From the NCBI GenBank assembly GCA_025201765.1, contig MU623539.1, positions 1 through 48,284 on the forward strand: a stretch of DNA of 48,284 nt, written 5' to 3'. The notes under the pieces are model-generated. The model saw only the letters and a list, made by a program, of their open reading frames with translations. It made no database searches and was not told where the DNA came from. This document shows, piece by piece, positions 23,994 through 34,905 of this stretch. Within the stretch, counting starts at the first letter, position 1. The number at the start of each line of letters is the position of its first letter. The stretch is from Daldinia sp. FL1419 (lineage: Eukaryota > Ascomycota > Sordariomycetes > Xylariales > Hypoxylaceae). A program made the translations under genes and the position numbers.

Positions 23994-25805
23994 ATGGAAA
24001 AGTCTAGAAACGTTTACAGTTATGAAGCGCTACCTGAAGATGGCTCTCAAATCCGCCTAGTAACAATCTATCCAGGGGAAAGAGTCGAACGTATCGAATG
24101 TACCGTCGAGAACTTCCCTTTCGTCGAAAATAGTGAAAGTCACGAATACGAAGCTCTCTCATATGTATGGGGTGATGCTACGAGCACGGCTTCTATCTCC
24201 CTTGGTGGGAAACCATTCCGAGTAACGAGAAACCTCGAAGCCGCGTTACGCGCGTTGAGACTTCGAGATAGAAAAAGAGTCATCTGGATAGATGCGCTAT
24301 GTATCAACCAGTCCAACGTTCGAGAGCGAAATCAGGAGGTCCGTCGCATGGGTAAGATCTATAGCCAAGCTGGACATGTCATCGTGTGGTTAGGGCCAGA
24401 TACCACCGTTCAAGGCCAATGCGTCTCTGACAAGACGATCGATCTGCTGAACTCGCTGGCGGATACTGATTCCCAAGACCCTGAAGCTGCAGCCAGAATA
24501 ATGAGCAAAATGGCTAACCCATTACGCGTACTACAACTATCGCACAAGTTCTTCTTCCAGCCGTGGTTCACGCGCGTCTGGGTTCTCCAAGAGATTGTTC
24601 TGGCGAAGGCTGCTACGATTGTCTACGGAGACCGTTGGATAGATTGGATTCGGATCTTGAAAGCCGTAGATGCCCTACGCAGGCTTCAACTGGGCCAGCA
24701 CACCCATATTTGGCGATTAAGCGGCGCGTCGAGAGCGGATAGCATACAGAGATGTTGGATACGGGTTCGTACTGCCAAATCGCAAGACACGCAACGCCAA
24801 TCAATCCATCTTGAGCTAGCCGATTTGCTCTGGCAGACGCGCTTCTTCGAGAAGACTGAACCTAGGGACAGATTATACGGGATCTTGGGATTATTAAAGG
24901 ACGATGCGCATAAGGAAAAGCTTCTCGAGGTGGACTATACCAAATCCGTCGCGGATATATTTAGGGATTTGGCTATCTTTATGTTTAAAGGGGGCATGTT
25001 GTCTCATGCTCTCTGCTCTGCGGCAGACACTATGGAAGGTCTACCTTCGTGGGCATCCACGTGGACTTCCGGGTTAGAGGGGGATCTCGCATCGAGGCTC
25101 TCGACCGGCATTATGACTTATATGCAAATTCACGAGCTAAAAGGGATACGACCACCGCCTAACTCACCGCGCTTCTCAACTGACCTACGTCAAATCACGA
25201 TCAGAGGGCATATTTTTACCTCGGGCATTCAGCACACGGGTAGAAGCTTCAAGCCACATGAATCTAAAATCGTAAATCTCGATGACTCGATCAAGGCCTG
25301 TCGTACGCGACTTATCGAATGGGAAGACGCCATGGAACGCCAGGATTGTTCACGCGTAAGGTTTACAACCAAATCCGAACGGCGTAAAGCCTGGAAGCGC
25401 GCCGTCCTCCATGAGCTACCGGTAGACGAAGGCGAGACGAGCGAAAATTACGACCTCCTAACTAATCGTAAAGGGAGGATACCTTCGGTACGTGACGGGC
25501 CCTCGATAGTACGTGCCGTAGTAGACTTGAATTCAAAGTTGGGAGTTCACTGTGACTTTCGGAAGCCTTTCGTTACGGCATCCGGTCTGATGGGAAGCAC
25601 AGGCGCAAACCGGGATGTTTATGTTGGGGATCAACTGTGCATATTCGTCGGCTCAGCGGTACCTTATATATTACGGCCTCTTGACCAATCCAGGGGTTTA
25701 TACACTTTTGTGTCTTGCTGTTGGGTATCCGAGCTTATTGATCTCTATGTAAGTGAAGGAAAACATGAAGAGGTCTGGGAGCCTCGAGATATTACTTTAA
25801 TCTAA
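23994..25805 (+). CDS. HET-domain protein
   Basis: Member of the fungal HET (heterokaryon incompatibility) family, whose N-terminal domain triggers a programmed-cell-death-type response when partners differ; other members have undefined recognition roles. A single exon of 603 aa. The start is the ATG at 23994 (MEKSRNVYSYEALP); further upstream the frame has only a TTG. The HET domain covers about residues 50-210: EYEALSYVWGD, the VIWIDALCINQ block (about 97-106), the RNQEVRRMGKIYSQA helix, VIVWLGP and the WFTRVWVLQEI block. The C-terminal half shows DRLYGILGLL and then a variable region, with GDQLCIFVGSAVPYILRP near the end. No NACHT, WD or ankyrin partner domain is seen. Confidence 0.92.
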   Translation: MEKSRNVYSYEALPEDGSQIRLVTIYPGERVERIECTVENFPFVENSESHEYEALSYVWGDATSTASISLGGKPFRVTRNLEAALRALRLRDRKRVIWIDALCINQSNVRERNQEVRRMGKIYSQAGHVIVWLGPDTTVQGQCVSDKTIDLLNSLADTDSQDPEAAARIMSKMANPLRVLQLSHKFFFQPWFTRVWVLQEIVLAKAATIVYGDRWIDWIRILKAVDALRRLQLGQHTHIWRLSGASRADSIQRCWIRVRTAKSQDTQRQSIHLELADLLWQTRFFEKTEPRDRLYGILGLLKDDAHKEKLLEVDYTKSVADIFRDLAIFMFKGGMLSHALCSAADTMEGLPSWASTWTSGLEGDLASRLSTGIMTYMQIHELKGIRPPPNSPRFSTDLRQITIRGHIFTSGIQHTGRSFKPHESKIVNLDDSIKACRTRLIEWEDAMERQDCSRVRFTTKSERRKAWKRAVLHELPVDEGETSENYDLLTNRKGRIPSVRDGPSIVRAVVDLNSKLGVHCDFRKPFVTASGLMGSTGANRDVYVGDQLCIFVGSAVPYILRPLDQSRGLYTFVSCCWVSELIDLYVSEGKHEEVWEPRDITLI

Positions 25806-25954
25806 TTAAAAAGAGCTCGATTCCTGGAATCCTGAGTCCTAGATCGAATATATCGTTTATCACGCTATTATTCTGTCGCTTTGATCCTCTACGTCGTAAT
25901 CAACCCGGTAATAGGGCAAGCAACCGCTGGATGGCTAGGTGCCTAATGTAATTC

Positions 25955-28143
25955 TTAAGGAGCTGATGCATCTTGCTTCGAAGCGTGCTCCCTTCGGCCT
26001 TCCTCTTTCAGTTTTTCATCATCGGGGCGTCGTAATTCAACTTGGGGCATCATGAACCAAGCTATAACAAATGCGACAGCAGCTAGCGACGCTCCCACGA
26101 GGAATATGACCCTAAATCCTCGACGGTATGCAGGGACGAGTATTGACCGGACTCTCGATGCCTCATCAGGGGGTAGAGACGATAAGTATGATTGGGGACT
26201 ATCGAGGAGACCGTTGAAGTCGACGCCATCGATTTTTGATGACGAAATGGAATTCGCTAGAATATTGTTTCTATAGCGCCTTGTCAGTTTCAAAAGAACT
26301 AGAAAATAGACGTTTTGCAATGTCCGCTCACAGTAGAGTGCCACAGATAGCAAGACCTAAAGTTCCTCCAAGATTTCGCACGAAGCTGGAACCGAGATGT
26401 TAGTTACAGGAAGTTTTAGCGATAAAGGGGACTCTTACTTCCTAAAAGACGTCACAACAGCCATATCTCGCCTCTCTACTCCAGCCTGACAGGCTATCAA
26501 GGCTCTACTCAATATTAGCCCCAATATTTCCACGTGGATAATAATATCCAGGACTCACGGCTGAAGTGTATTCCCGACTCCTACTCCAATGATGATAGCA
26601 TACCCTATCTGCTTCCCGAGCCCCGAGTTTTCGTCGAGTGTTGACATTAACCCAAGGCCAATAGTCCAACAGACCCATCCGAACAGAATACATTCTCGGT
26701 ATCTGCCAACCCAGTGGACTATCAGACCCGAAAGTGTGCTGCTGAGTGTCTGTATGAGCGTAATTGGAAGCAACATGGCACCAGCTTTAGTTGCGGAGTA
26801 CCCGTAAGCTAGCTGGTAGAAGCTAGGGATATAGTAGACCTGGACGACAAAGTTCCAACCGTTGATAGCCATCGTGAGGCACGCACCGTTGACGATCTTA
26901 GACCGGAAGATATGCACTAATTTGATGGTTACCTACACATGGGGATACAAGTGGCTGTTGGGTAAAGGAGCCTTACAAGGTACCAAAGGGTATCGTGGCC
27001 CACGCCATTGCCATAGAACGAAGGCTACGCAGAGCACAAACCCAATAACCAAGGTTGCTATTACAGCTGCGGAGTTCCAGGGATATTCAGAGCCGCCCCA
27101 TGTCAATCCCAGCATTAGGACGGCAACGCCAGCCAGAGTAAGAAGGATGCCCAGAAAGTCCACGGCTTTCAATTTTCTAGGGGACATTGATTAACATGGG
27201 ACAACTCTAGAAAGGGCAAGATGCACCACTCACAGCTTCCAATCCCCCTCTACCTTTTTTAGCGGCATGATGAATATGACACAGAAAGTGGTCAACAAGG
27301 TGAGCGGCAAATTGAGACGAAATATCCACCGCCAAGAATCTTCCGAGATAGAAGAGAGGGACCCGCCAATAACGGGTCCGATTCCATTAGCAAGGGCGAC
27401 AACAGCCCCCTAGAGAAAGGGTTAGAAGAAAGGCGAGAAGAGACTAAGGGTTGGAGCTGTTCGATCTACGCACCAGAATCCCCTGATACTTGCCTCTTTC
27501 CCTCAACGGCACCACGTCGCTGACGATAAGCTGAGCTACGGTCATCAACCCACCTCCACCGATGCCGGTGAAGCACCGAAATACAATCAGCTGCGTGACG
27601 GTCTGAGAAAGAGATGATGCCAAGGAGCCGAAGAAGAAGATGGCCAGACCGATGAGTAGGATAACCTTTCGAGACCAGATATCCGAAAGTCGTCCGTACA
27701 AGAGTTGTCCGACGGTTGACGTTCTATTAGGATGCCTTAGCCTCATACCAGTATAATTCACATCGTGCGGCGAAATCCTACATGAAGTATCCGCTGGCAA
27801 TCCACGATGCCTGGTTGGTGGATTTCAGCGCATCTGCGATGATATACAAACTCGCAGCTAACGTAGTTTGGTCCATGAGAGCCAGCAGGTCTACGCTAGC
27901 ACACGCGAGGAATATCTTACGCCCGTTAGCACCCACGACAAGAAAGTTCTCTACTTGGGAGATATTTACCATGATGATGGTCTTCTTGGGGACATAGTTG
28001 GTCTGTTCGTTGAAGACATGGCGTGCTTCACCCTCGCTTTCAGAACCGCCCTTGGGCTCGGCGAATACCGCGGTCTCTCCTTCGGTGGTAGCATTGGCAA
28101 CAGCGCCAGATTGGGGCTGGTTTCCCATTGTAACCTTCTCCAT
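25955..28143 (-). CDS. MFS multidrug-type transporter, 14 TM (DHA2-like)
   Basis: Proton-coupled efflux pump of the major facilitator superfamily, likely plasma membrane; substrate unknown. Exons: 28143-27782, 27723-27474, 27409-27234, 27176-26977, 26916-26559, 26504-26439, 26385-26332, 26270-25955; introns 53-64 bp; 593 aa, right for a 14-segment DHA2 transporter. Landmarks: a cytosolic N-terminus of about 70 residues, LMDQTTLAASLYIIADAL in TM1, the loop-2 signature LYGRLSDIWSRK, FRCFTGIGGGGLMTVAQLI, motif C-like VALANGIGPVIGGSL, SWRWIFRLNLPL, PLVPLHIFRS, LIACQAGVERRDMAVVT and RNLGGTLGLAICGTLL. A charged C-terminus ends ASKQDASAP. Divergent from the PLP-rhodanese gene across a 1.4-kb shared upstream region, which would allow joint control. 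Confidence 0.92.
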
Positions 28144-29541
28144 CGCTAGTTGTAAGCGCGTGGGAGACTTGTTGTAAACGGCGACTTAATCGAGTATTTA
28201 TTTTGTCATGGAATCATGTGAGCGAGCGGGTGACGAGGAGTTAGCACCATATAGTCTGCTAGGGGGGGTGATCCTTGTTAGTCTTGGATACGCCGCTGAG
28301 GTTTTAAAATCATAGACCTTGATGGCGGCTGAAAGATCTACAAGGTAAAGAGATCCACTAGGAGGACGAAAAGGTCCTCATCGAGCGATCTACACTTCGA
28401 ACAAGGCCGTATGCGTTAGAATGCACTTACAGACGATCAAAACAATAGAAGGCTAGTCCCGCTGAAAAAGTAAGTCGAATTTGAACGCTGCTCGTCTACT
28501 AAGGCTAGTAGTATAGGAAACACGGTGGAGTCTTAAGTAAGTCCCTGGATGACCACGCTGGGACCGAAAAGGCGGTGGAACAAGACAGCTCAGATACGCC
28601 GAAGTAAGTAAACCTTAGTTCGACGATAATCTTTTAACCTAGGGATCTTTTAGCCTGGGAGGTAAGGAGGTACCTCGTCGAGACGAGCTCGGAGTCTCAG
28701 CCTGGCAGAGCACGCAATCTTACAAATGAGGATAATGGGGATCGCAAAAGATTTAAGCACACCGCGAGGAACTTCACGTATAAGCTTCTCCTAGGTAGAT
28801 TTAGCCCGGATTATGAGATATACGATTCTTCCTCGATACCACCTAGTTAACCTACAGTAGAGTAAAGTTTACCACCGTGCCATGCACACACACAGACGTT
28901 GGCCGGGGTTAGACCAGCCGGTCTCATTGGTTGGAAACGACCTCAAAGTGCCTCGTGCAGGGGTCGGCGCTATATTGTAACCAAGTAACGGGCTACCCAG
29001 GAATGCGGACACAAAGTATGGATCTTCGAAGTTTATTTGCTCGCGCCGAAGAACATTGGACGTAAAATCATCTATGAAACCGACCTATTTCAGTCAACGT
29101 CAACGATGTTCGCGACATGTTGATCAGCCCACGAGCCAAGAAATTCGATAGAGACCTTGCAGGCGGCCGAGAAAGAAAATAGTCTAAACTACCCTGCTTC
29201 CGCATCATGCACACGGGACGAATATCTGCTCAAGGAAGATACTGCTAAGTAATTGGTCTGAATACAGACCGTCACGTCCCCAGAGTTGTGGATACGACTA
29301 TGTAATATCAAAACTTCCTGTTTCATCAGGTCGACGCATCTAAAGCTCCCGTGGTAAAAAGGATCCGAAAGGGTTACTTACCTTGGGTAGATAGAGAGCC
29401 TACCTAAGGTATACATATATATATACCTATATATGTATGCGCCATTCTTTCTCATTAGTTGCACTTCTCGCCTCTCAAGATATTACTCGTGAGCCTTCAT
29501 CCTAACGAAGAATTTGGTACGAGTAAGCTCGATAATCGACC
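28144..29541. promoter_or_regulatory. 1.4-kb divergent upstream region (MFS / PLP-rhodanese)
   Basis: No gene is visible in either strand. It should hold both promoters. Visible structure is limited to a G run near 28,261 and an alternating TA/ATAC tract at about 29,409-29,437 just before the PLP-rhodanese start. No riboswitch or clear repeated operator was recognised. Confidence 0.45.
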
Positions 29542-31478
29542 ATGCCACACAACAACAACCCTCTCAACGTCTATAAAGGCGCCAACTCAGTCCAAGATTA
29601 CTTCGATCCAGATTCGGCCCCTCCCCTGCCTCTCGTAGAAATACCAGACCGTCTCAACCCCTATCGGCGTGATGGCGTAAGGATATACGCCAAGATGATG
29701 ACGATGCATCCGGCCAACAATGTCAAGGCCATGCCAGGTGAGTAATAGAAGAAATTCGTGTATACGCATTAATACTGACGCTTTATATTAGCACTCAACC
29801 TTCTCGAAAAGAGCGTGGTGCCGGGAAAGACCAAGACTATCATCGAATACAGCTCGGGCTCGACTGTGATATCGATGTCCCTTATCTCTCGGGTGTTTCA
29901 CGACGTCCCAGATGTTCGCGCATTCTTGAGCAATAAGACTAGCGCAGCAAAGTTGCGGTTAATGCAGTTCTTCGGCCTCGACATGTAAGCTAGCCCTTGT
30001 CTCTTCTATGTAGTCTCTCGTTCACCGCATACCAGTACTCTTTTTGGAGGGCCATCTCAACCAGAGCCTACGGACGGCCGTGGAGGGATCAGAGCAGCAG
30101 AGAGGATGGCCGAAGACGATGAATCTATCATCAACCCAAACCAATACGAGAATGACGACGTGAGCTATGCTGTGATCCCCTGTATCGGGCCGTCACTAAC
30201 TAGAAACAGAACTGGAAAGCACACGTTAGATGGACAGGGCCCCAGATTCTTAGGCAGTTGCCGGAAATAAATTTAATATGCGCTGGCATGGGCACATCAG
30301 GTGTGCTTTTCTGGCAAGATCGTAATGACCATTCTTCTCTAACAGATTTCAGGTACCGTAACAGGATTAGGAATGTTCTTTAAGGATGCGAAGTCTTCAG
30401 TTTTTCGACTAGGGTTCGCGCAACACCCATCCCTATTCGTTCGTCGCCAGGTTTACTAACGACTGATAGAGTGTGCACCGCTCCTGGTGATAGGGTCCCA
30501 GGACCTCGTTCGTTTGCTCTTCTTGCTCCGGTTGAATTCCCTTGGAAGTCGGCAGTAGATCATATCGAAGAGGTCGGCTCACACGACTCATTCTCTTTAT
30601 CTTTAGACATGTGTCGCGAAGGCATCGTGTGTGGCCCTTCCTCGGGATTCAACTTGAAGGGCTTATTCCAGTTTATCGAGAAGCAAAAAGCTGCGGGAAC
30701 TCTCCTGCAGTACGCGGGAGAGGATGGGGAAATCCACTGCGTCTTCTTATGTTGCGATCTACCCTATCAGTACATCAACGAGTACTTTGATAAGTTGGGG
30801 CCGGGGCATTTCCCTTCTATCAAGAACGAGGTACGGGTTAATCCAACGAGGGCCAATAATGCATATCACTAACCCGAATACTAGGCACTGACAAAAGTTG
30901 ATCTTTACCGATACGACGAGGCATGGGAGAAAGATGCTGCAGTGGCACTTCCCTCCTTTTTGGAAATGAAGAGAGCTGCTTCTAAAGATGAACCGTTCTC
31001 TGGTCTTCCACAAGGGATCACGATAGAAGATGGGCTGAGCGAAACCATTTCCATCAAAGAGGACGCGGTTATTCTCGATATCCGTCAGCCCGTCGATTTC
31101 GGAAAGTTTAGCCTCCCGGGGTCCGTCAGCGTGCCATTCGTGGGCTCGTTTACCGCAAGTCCATTCTCGAATCCAGCCGTGCTCGAGGCGCTGTGGTTGA
31201 AGCTAGACGAGTACTTTGGAGCACCGAATAGTGATGTAGTACCGCTATTGCAGGGTAGGAGGATCCTAGTACTGTGCTACGATGGCGACAGTTCTCGTGT
31301 GGCGACTAGCGTGCTTCGCGCCAAGGGATATGAGGCCGATAGCGTGCGCGGAGGGTTTAAAGAACTAAATAAACTCCGAGTAAGGAAGACTACAGGCCAC
31401 TGCATTGTCTCCGACGGGCAAATACCCAAGCAAGGAATTACAGTGACAAGGGAGGTCGAACTCTCTACACCATCTTGA
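29542..31478 (+). CDS. PLP-dependent beta-synthase-like enzyme fused to a rhodanese domain
   Basis: Seven exons: 29542-29737, 29792-29984, 30036-30159, 30210-30300, 30353-30413, 30470-30830, 30885-31478; introns 50-56 bp, all phase-consistent; 539 aa. Residues 1 to about 370 form a fold-type II PLP enzyme (cysteine synthase/cystathionine beta-synthase superfamily). Lys62 in HPANNVKAMPALN is the likely Schiff-base lysine, the substrate loop is SSGSTVIS (Ser89 where relatives usually have Asn), the phosphate loop is GMGTSGTVTG (197-206), then GVCTAPGDRVPGPRS and GPSSGFNL near the ring nitrogen. From about 395 there is a rhodanese domain: VILDIRQPVDFGKF, LPGSVSVPF, catalytic Cys about 473 in LVLCYDGDSSR, and VRGGFKEL. 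The exact reaction is unknown: sulfur transfer, cysteine or cyanoalanine synthesis are options. The intron at 30414 uses a weak GTTCGC donor; the rest are standard. Confidence 0.88.
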
Positions 31479-31997
31479 CCGATAGTTACGACACGGTAAT
31501 TTCAAGTCAGATTAACGAGAACTTGACTTGTTCCTATGCAAATTTGCGTGATAGGCGAATAATCCCTGATGCCGTATCCAGAGTCCGGATTGCTCGGATC
31601 ATCTTTAGCGTTAGAATCAAGGGTTACACTACGAAGAGAGCGTATAAGCCAAGGCTTGGATCTTATGTATATAAAATAGATTAATATGTCTAAGTAGGTA
31701 GGTAGGCAGCTTGCTCAACAGCCCTTCACCTTTTTCATCAAGATATCCACCCGTTGACCGGCTAAACTGAGATACGTGCGCGCGACAGGGATTTTAGCAC
31801 ATTCGACGTGTTAAAAATAATATTCTGCGGTTAGCCCATTTAGGGGGAAGATATTCCAGCATTTCTAGAGCGCCTCAAATAGGGCCCGCCGGGATCCCCT
31901 CAAATCGGTCGTGGGTTTGCTGTGCTATATCCGGAGTTCTAAACAATAAGCGGCCACCCCCCCCCCCCCCCAAAAAAAGATACCAAACGGGTTAATA
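31479..31997. other. intergenic spacer with homopolymer run
   Basis: Between two tandem plus-strand genes. It contains the TAGG repeat AGTAGGTAGGTAGGC near 31,693 and ends in a run of 15 C (31,957-31,971) followed directly by 7 A, only about 20 bp before the monooxygenase ATG. The short plus ORF overlapping the previous stop looks like chance. Confidence 0.5.
31957..31978. repeat. C15-A7 homopolymer run at a start codon
   Basis: Fifteen C (31,957-31,971) are followed directly by seven A, in the presumed 5' leader of the FAD monooxygenase. Such runs are length-unstable and can be sequencing-error prone. Confidence 0.9.
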
Positions 31998-33538
31998 ATG
32001 GCCGAAGTAGACAACCCTTTTCGGATCATAATCGTCGGAGGCGGTCTGGTTGGGCTCACTGCAGCACATATATTATCCAAAACGGATGTCGACTTCGTTA
32101 TATTAGAACGCCACGAGAGCCTAACACCCGAGCTCGGCTCGCTGCTCAGCTTATGGCCACCGACGTTTCGCATTTTCGATCAGCTGGGTCTCCGAGATGC
32201 GATAAAGCCCGTCCTCAACCCTATCAACCATGGAATTACCATGTCCGCTGATGACGGATCTATATTCACATCTTGGGCCCCTGCGGATCTGATTCGCCGA
32301 AAGTAAGTCTAACTTGAACGATAAATACGGATACGAGCTCACGAATATTGCTATTTAGCCACGGGTATGATATACAGGTTACTCATCGTCCGCTCTTCAT
32401 TGAAGCCTTATATCAGAGTCTACCTGACAGCGCGAAAGAACGTATCAAAGTAAACAAGCACGTCGTCAAAGTGAACGTGTCAGATGACGCGGTAGTTGTT
32501 GAGTGCGCTGACGGCACCGTGGAAAGGGGTTCTATCGTAATAGGGGCGGATGGTGTACACAGCAGAGTCCGTCAATGTATGCAGGCGATGGAGGAGGGCA
32601 GGCCGGCCCCTAGCATCTCGGAAATGCCAAAAAGCCCCTACGTAACCACGTACCGGATGTTTTTTGGGAGCATACCAGTTCCGCCAACATTGCCAAGGAA
32701 TGTCAACTACGAATGCGCATCGCGGCGCGTATCCACTCAGATTCTCACTGGTAACTCTCAAGCATGGTTTGGCGTATACGAAGCGCTCGATAAACCCACC
32801 TCGGAACGCATCAAATACACCGAAAAGGACAAGGAAGATGCCATACGGAAGTGGGGACATCTATACGCTGCTCCCGGTGTGAGAGTGCGCGATATCTTCG
32901 ACCTAGAAAATGGCAGCTTTGGTATGATCAACCTAGAGGAAGGTCGCGTAGACAAATGGTATTGGAACCGCGTCGTCCTTGTGAGCGACGCCGTCCGAAA
33001 ATTGGAACCTCACGCCGGGTTAGGATATAATAGCGGCCTGGCCGATGTAGTCGTCCTCGTGAATAAGCTCCGAGGCTTGCTCCAAACAAATCGGTCACCC
33101 GATACGAGAAGCCTAGAAGCACTATTTGCCGATTACCAAAGCGAAAGGAAGAGGGATGAGCCACTAATTCAGGGCATGTCCATGCGTCGGGCTCGGGTTT
33201 ACGGATGGCTCAGCCCGATGGACAAGATCATGGCCAAATATGTCATCCCCTATACCAACTTCGCGGTATACAGCACAAATCGTATATATGGACCACTTAT
33301 CGCCCGAGCCCCTATTTTGGACTGGTTAGAAGAGAAATCCTGCCCCAAAGATGTCCAAATACCTTATATTCATCATCCCGTTGTCGGAGAGAAGCAGTCG
33401 GGGAACGCACTATCGAAGAACAACAGCATCTATGGATTGCCAGCTTATACCGGAGTAGTCGTTTTGGCTGCTCTTGCTGCAGTGGGAATCCAATATTATC
33501 ATAGAATCGCAACGATGATAGGGTCCAAGGTGGCCTAG
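31998..33538 (+). CDS. FAD-dependent monooxygenase with C-terminal membrane anchor
   Basis: Group A flavin monooxygenase of the type used in fungal secondary metabolism (PaxM-like epoxidases and hydroxylases); substrate unknown. Exons 31998-32302 and 32359-33538, intron 56 bp, 494 aa. The Rossmann FAD motif is at residues 9-19 (RIIIVGGGLVG), followed by FVILERH. VTHRPLFIEALYQ and the IGADGVHSRVRQ motif (Asp166) are intact. The third FAD motif, usually GD, reads VVLVSDAVRKLEPHAGLGYN: Ser311 replaces the usual Gly, while Asp312 is kept. A single hydrophobic segment near the C-terminus (YTGVVVLAALAAVGIQYY) should anchor it to a membrane. No signal peptide. It is tandem to the PLP-rhodanese gene, 0.5 kb downstream. 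Confidence 0.9.
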
Positions 33539-34905
33539 AGACGAAAAAATCAAGGCTCCTTTTCTTGATAATTTAAGATGACATCTTACGTGCTTGAAAT
33601 ATACAGAAGAATTAACATATCTGTTGCAAGCAATCCTAGATCTAATTTCATATAAATTTTTGATTCTGTGTTACATTAGAAAGTGCCAAGATGGGGATTA
33701 GAAAAAGAGCTCTGCAAAATGATTCAACGTAAACTTGGGACAGCTTTTAGGTACCTGGTTCTCGCGGAGTTGAACATATATCGCGGCAAACCTTGACGGA
33801 CCTTACCAACACTACATGGCCCCAAATACGTCTATAGTAGATCCTAGAACTACGTTCTACAGGCGTCGGCTTATTTGAGCAAGTGGTCATAATCTAGGAC
33901 ACACAAACTACCTACCTACACATGTAAGTTGTGGCGAGACAGCCATAAATATTATTACTAAACGACTGAATTTATCAGCCTCCCTCGGAGAAGCCAGTTT
34001 CAAACTCGGAGAGATGAATACACGTGAAACCGGCGTAAATATAGATTAGCACGCATCAAGTTTTTGCTTGTACCTTGACTGCGAACCTGTCAATTATGAC
34101 TGCCTATTGTGAATTTAAGTAGCTACCCAGTCTTAAATATTCAGCAGGGTATACTTCTCCCTAATATAACAGTAAATAGGTAGGTAGGTAGTCAGTTAAG
34201 ACGGATAAATGAAGGCCTAATAGTCTTACATTATCTTTTCGATACCTTTCATTATTCAAAGAATGATCGGGATACGCGGCAACGCCTATTTAAATATGTT
34301 CAGTCTCTTCTCGTCTAAAAGCAAGATGTAAAACTCTCCTGGGAATATCTTGTGGTAAGTTTATGTGAGGGCTCGTAAGTTACGATAGGTTCGCCATCGA
34401 TTAAAACCCCAAGCTTGAAATTCAACAGTCTTAAGTTTTGTATTTAGATATTTCTTACTTATTGTTGAAAGGTACCTAGGTAGGCAAATACCTTTCATGT
34501 GAAGTATAAAGAAAGAACTGCGAGCAAGGGGTCATCCCCGGCTACCGGGTATTATATGACTTCAGAACTCGAAACCACAAGCACCTCTAGAGGATATTAA
34601 GTAATAGAAACTTTAACATCGAATATAGTCTTGTTCAGGATTACGAAAGTGGCAATTGACTAGACTTGATAGACGGATGATGATCTTCCAGCTCTATGGA
34701 ATTGCCGAACCAACCCCACACAAAATTCATCTGGCTATTCTCTTCGAGTACGACAGTATCATCTCCCTTGCCGGTTTTGACATCATGTAATAATTCATAT
34801 TTATACGGGGAGCTACCCCGACTCCTCTTGAATCTCGATAGCTTGCCTAATCTCGAATTGCCCTTTCGCTCCCATTCAATACTAGTTCCCTGAACAAAAT
34901 TGACG
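33539..34905. other. 1.4-kb intergenic region, no gene seen
   Basis: No recognisable coding sequence; the 65-codon ORF ending at 34,893 runs into the next promoter and looks like chance. It contains several CCTA/TAGG runs (about 33,908, 34,178 and 34,475). Confidence 0.5.

Noticed and set aside
12500..33538. Complete meroterpenoid cluster (acyltransferase plus FAD monooxygenase)
   Set aside because: The two genes are 18 kb apart and no PKS, prenyltransferase or terpene cyclase was seen.
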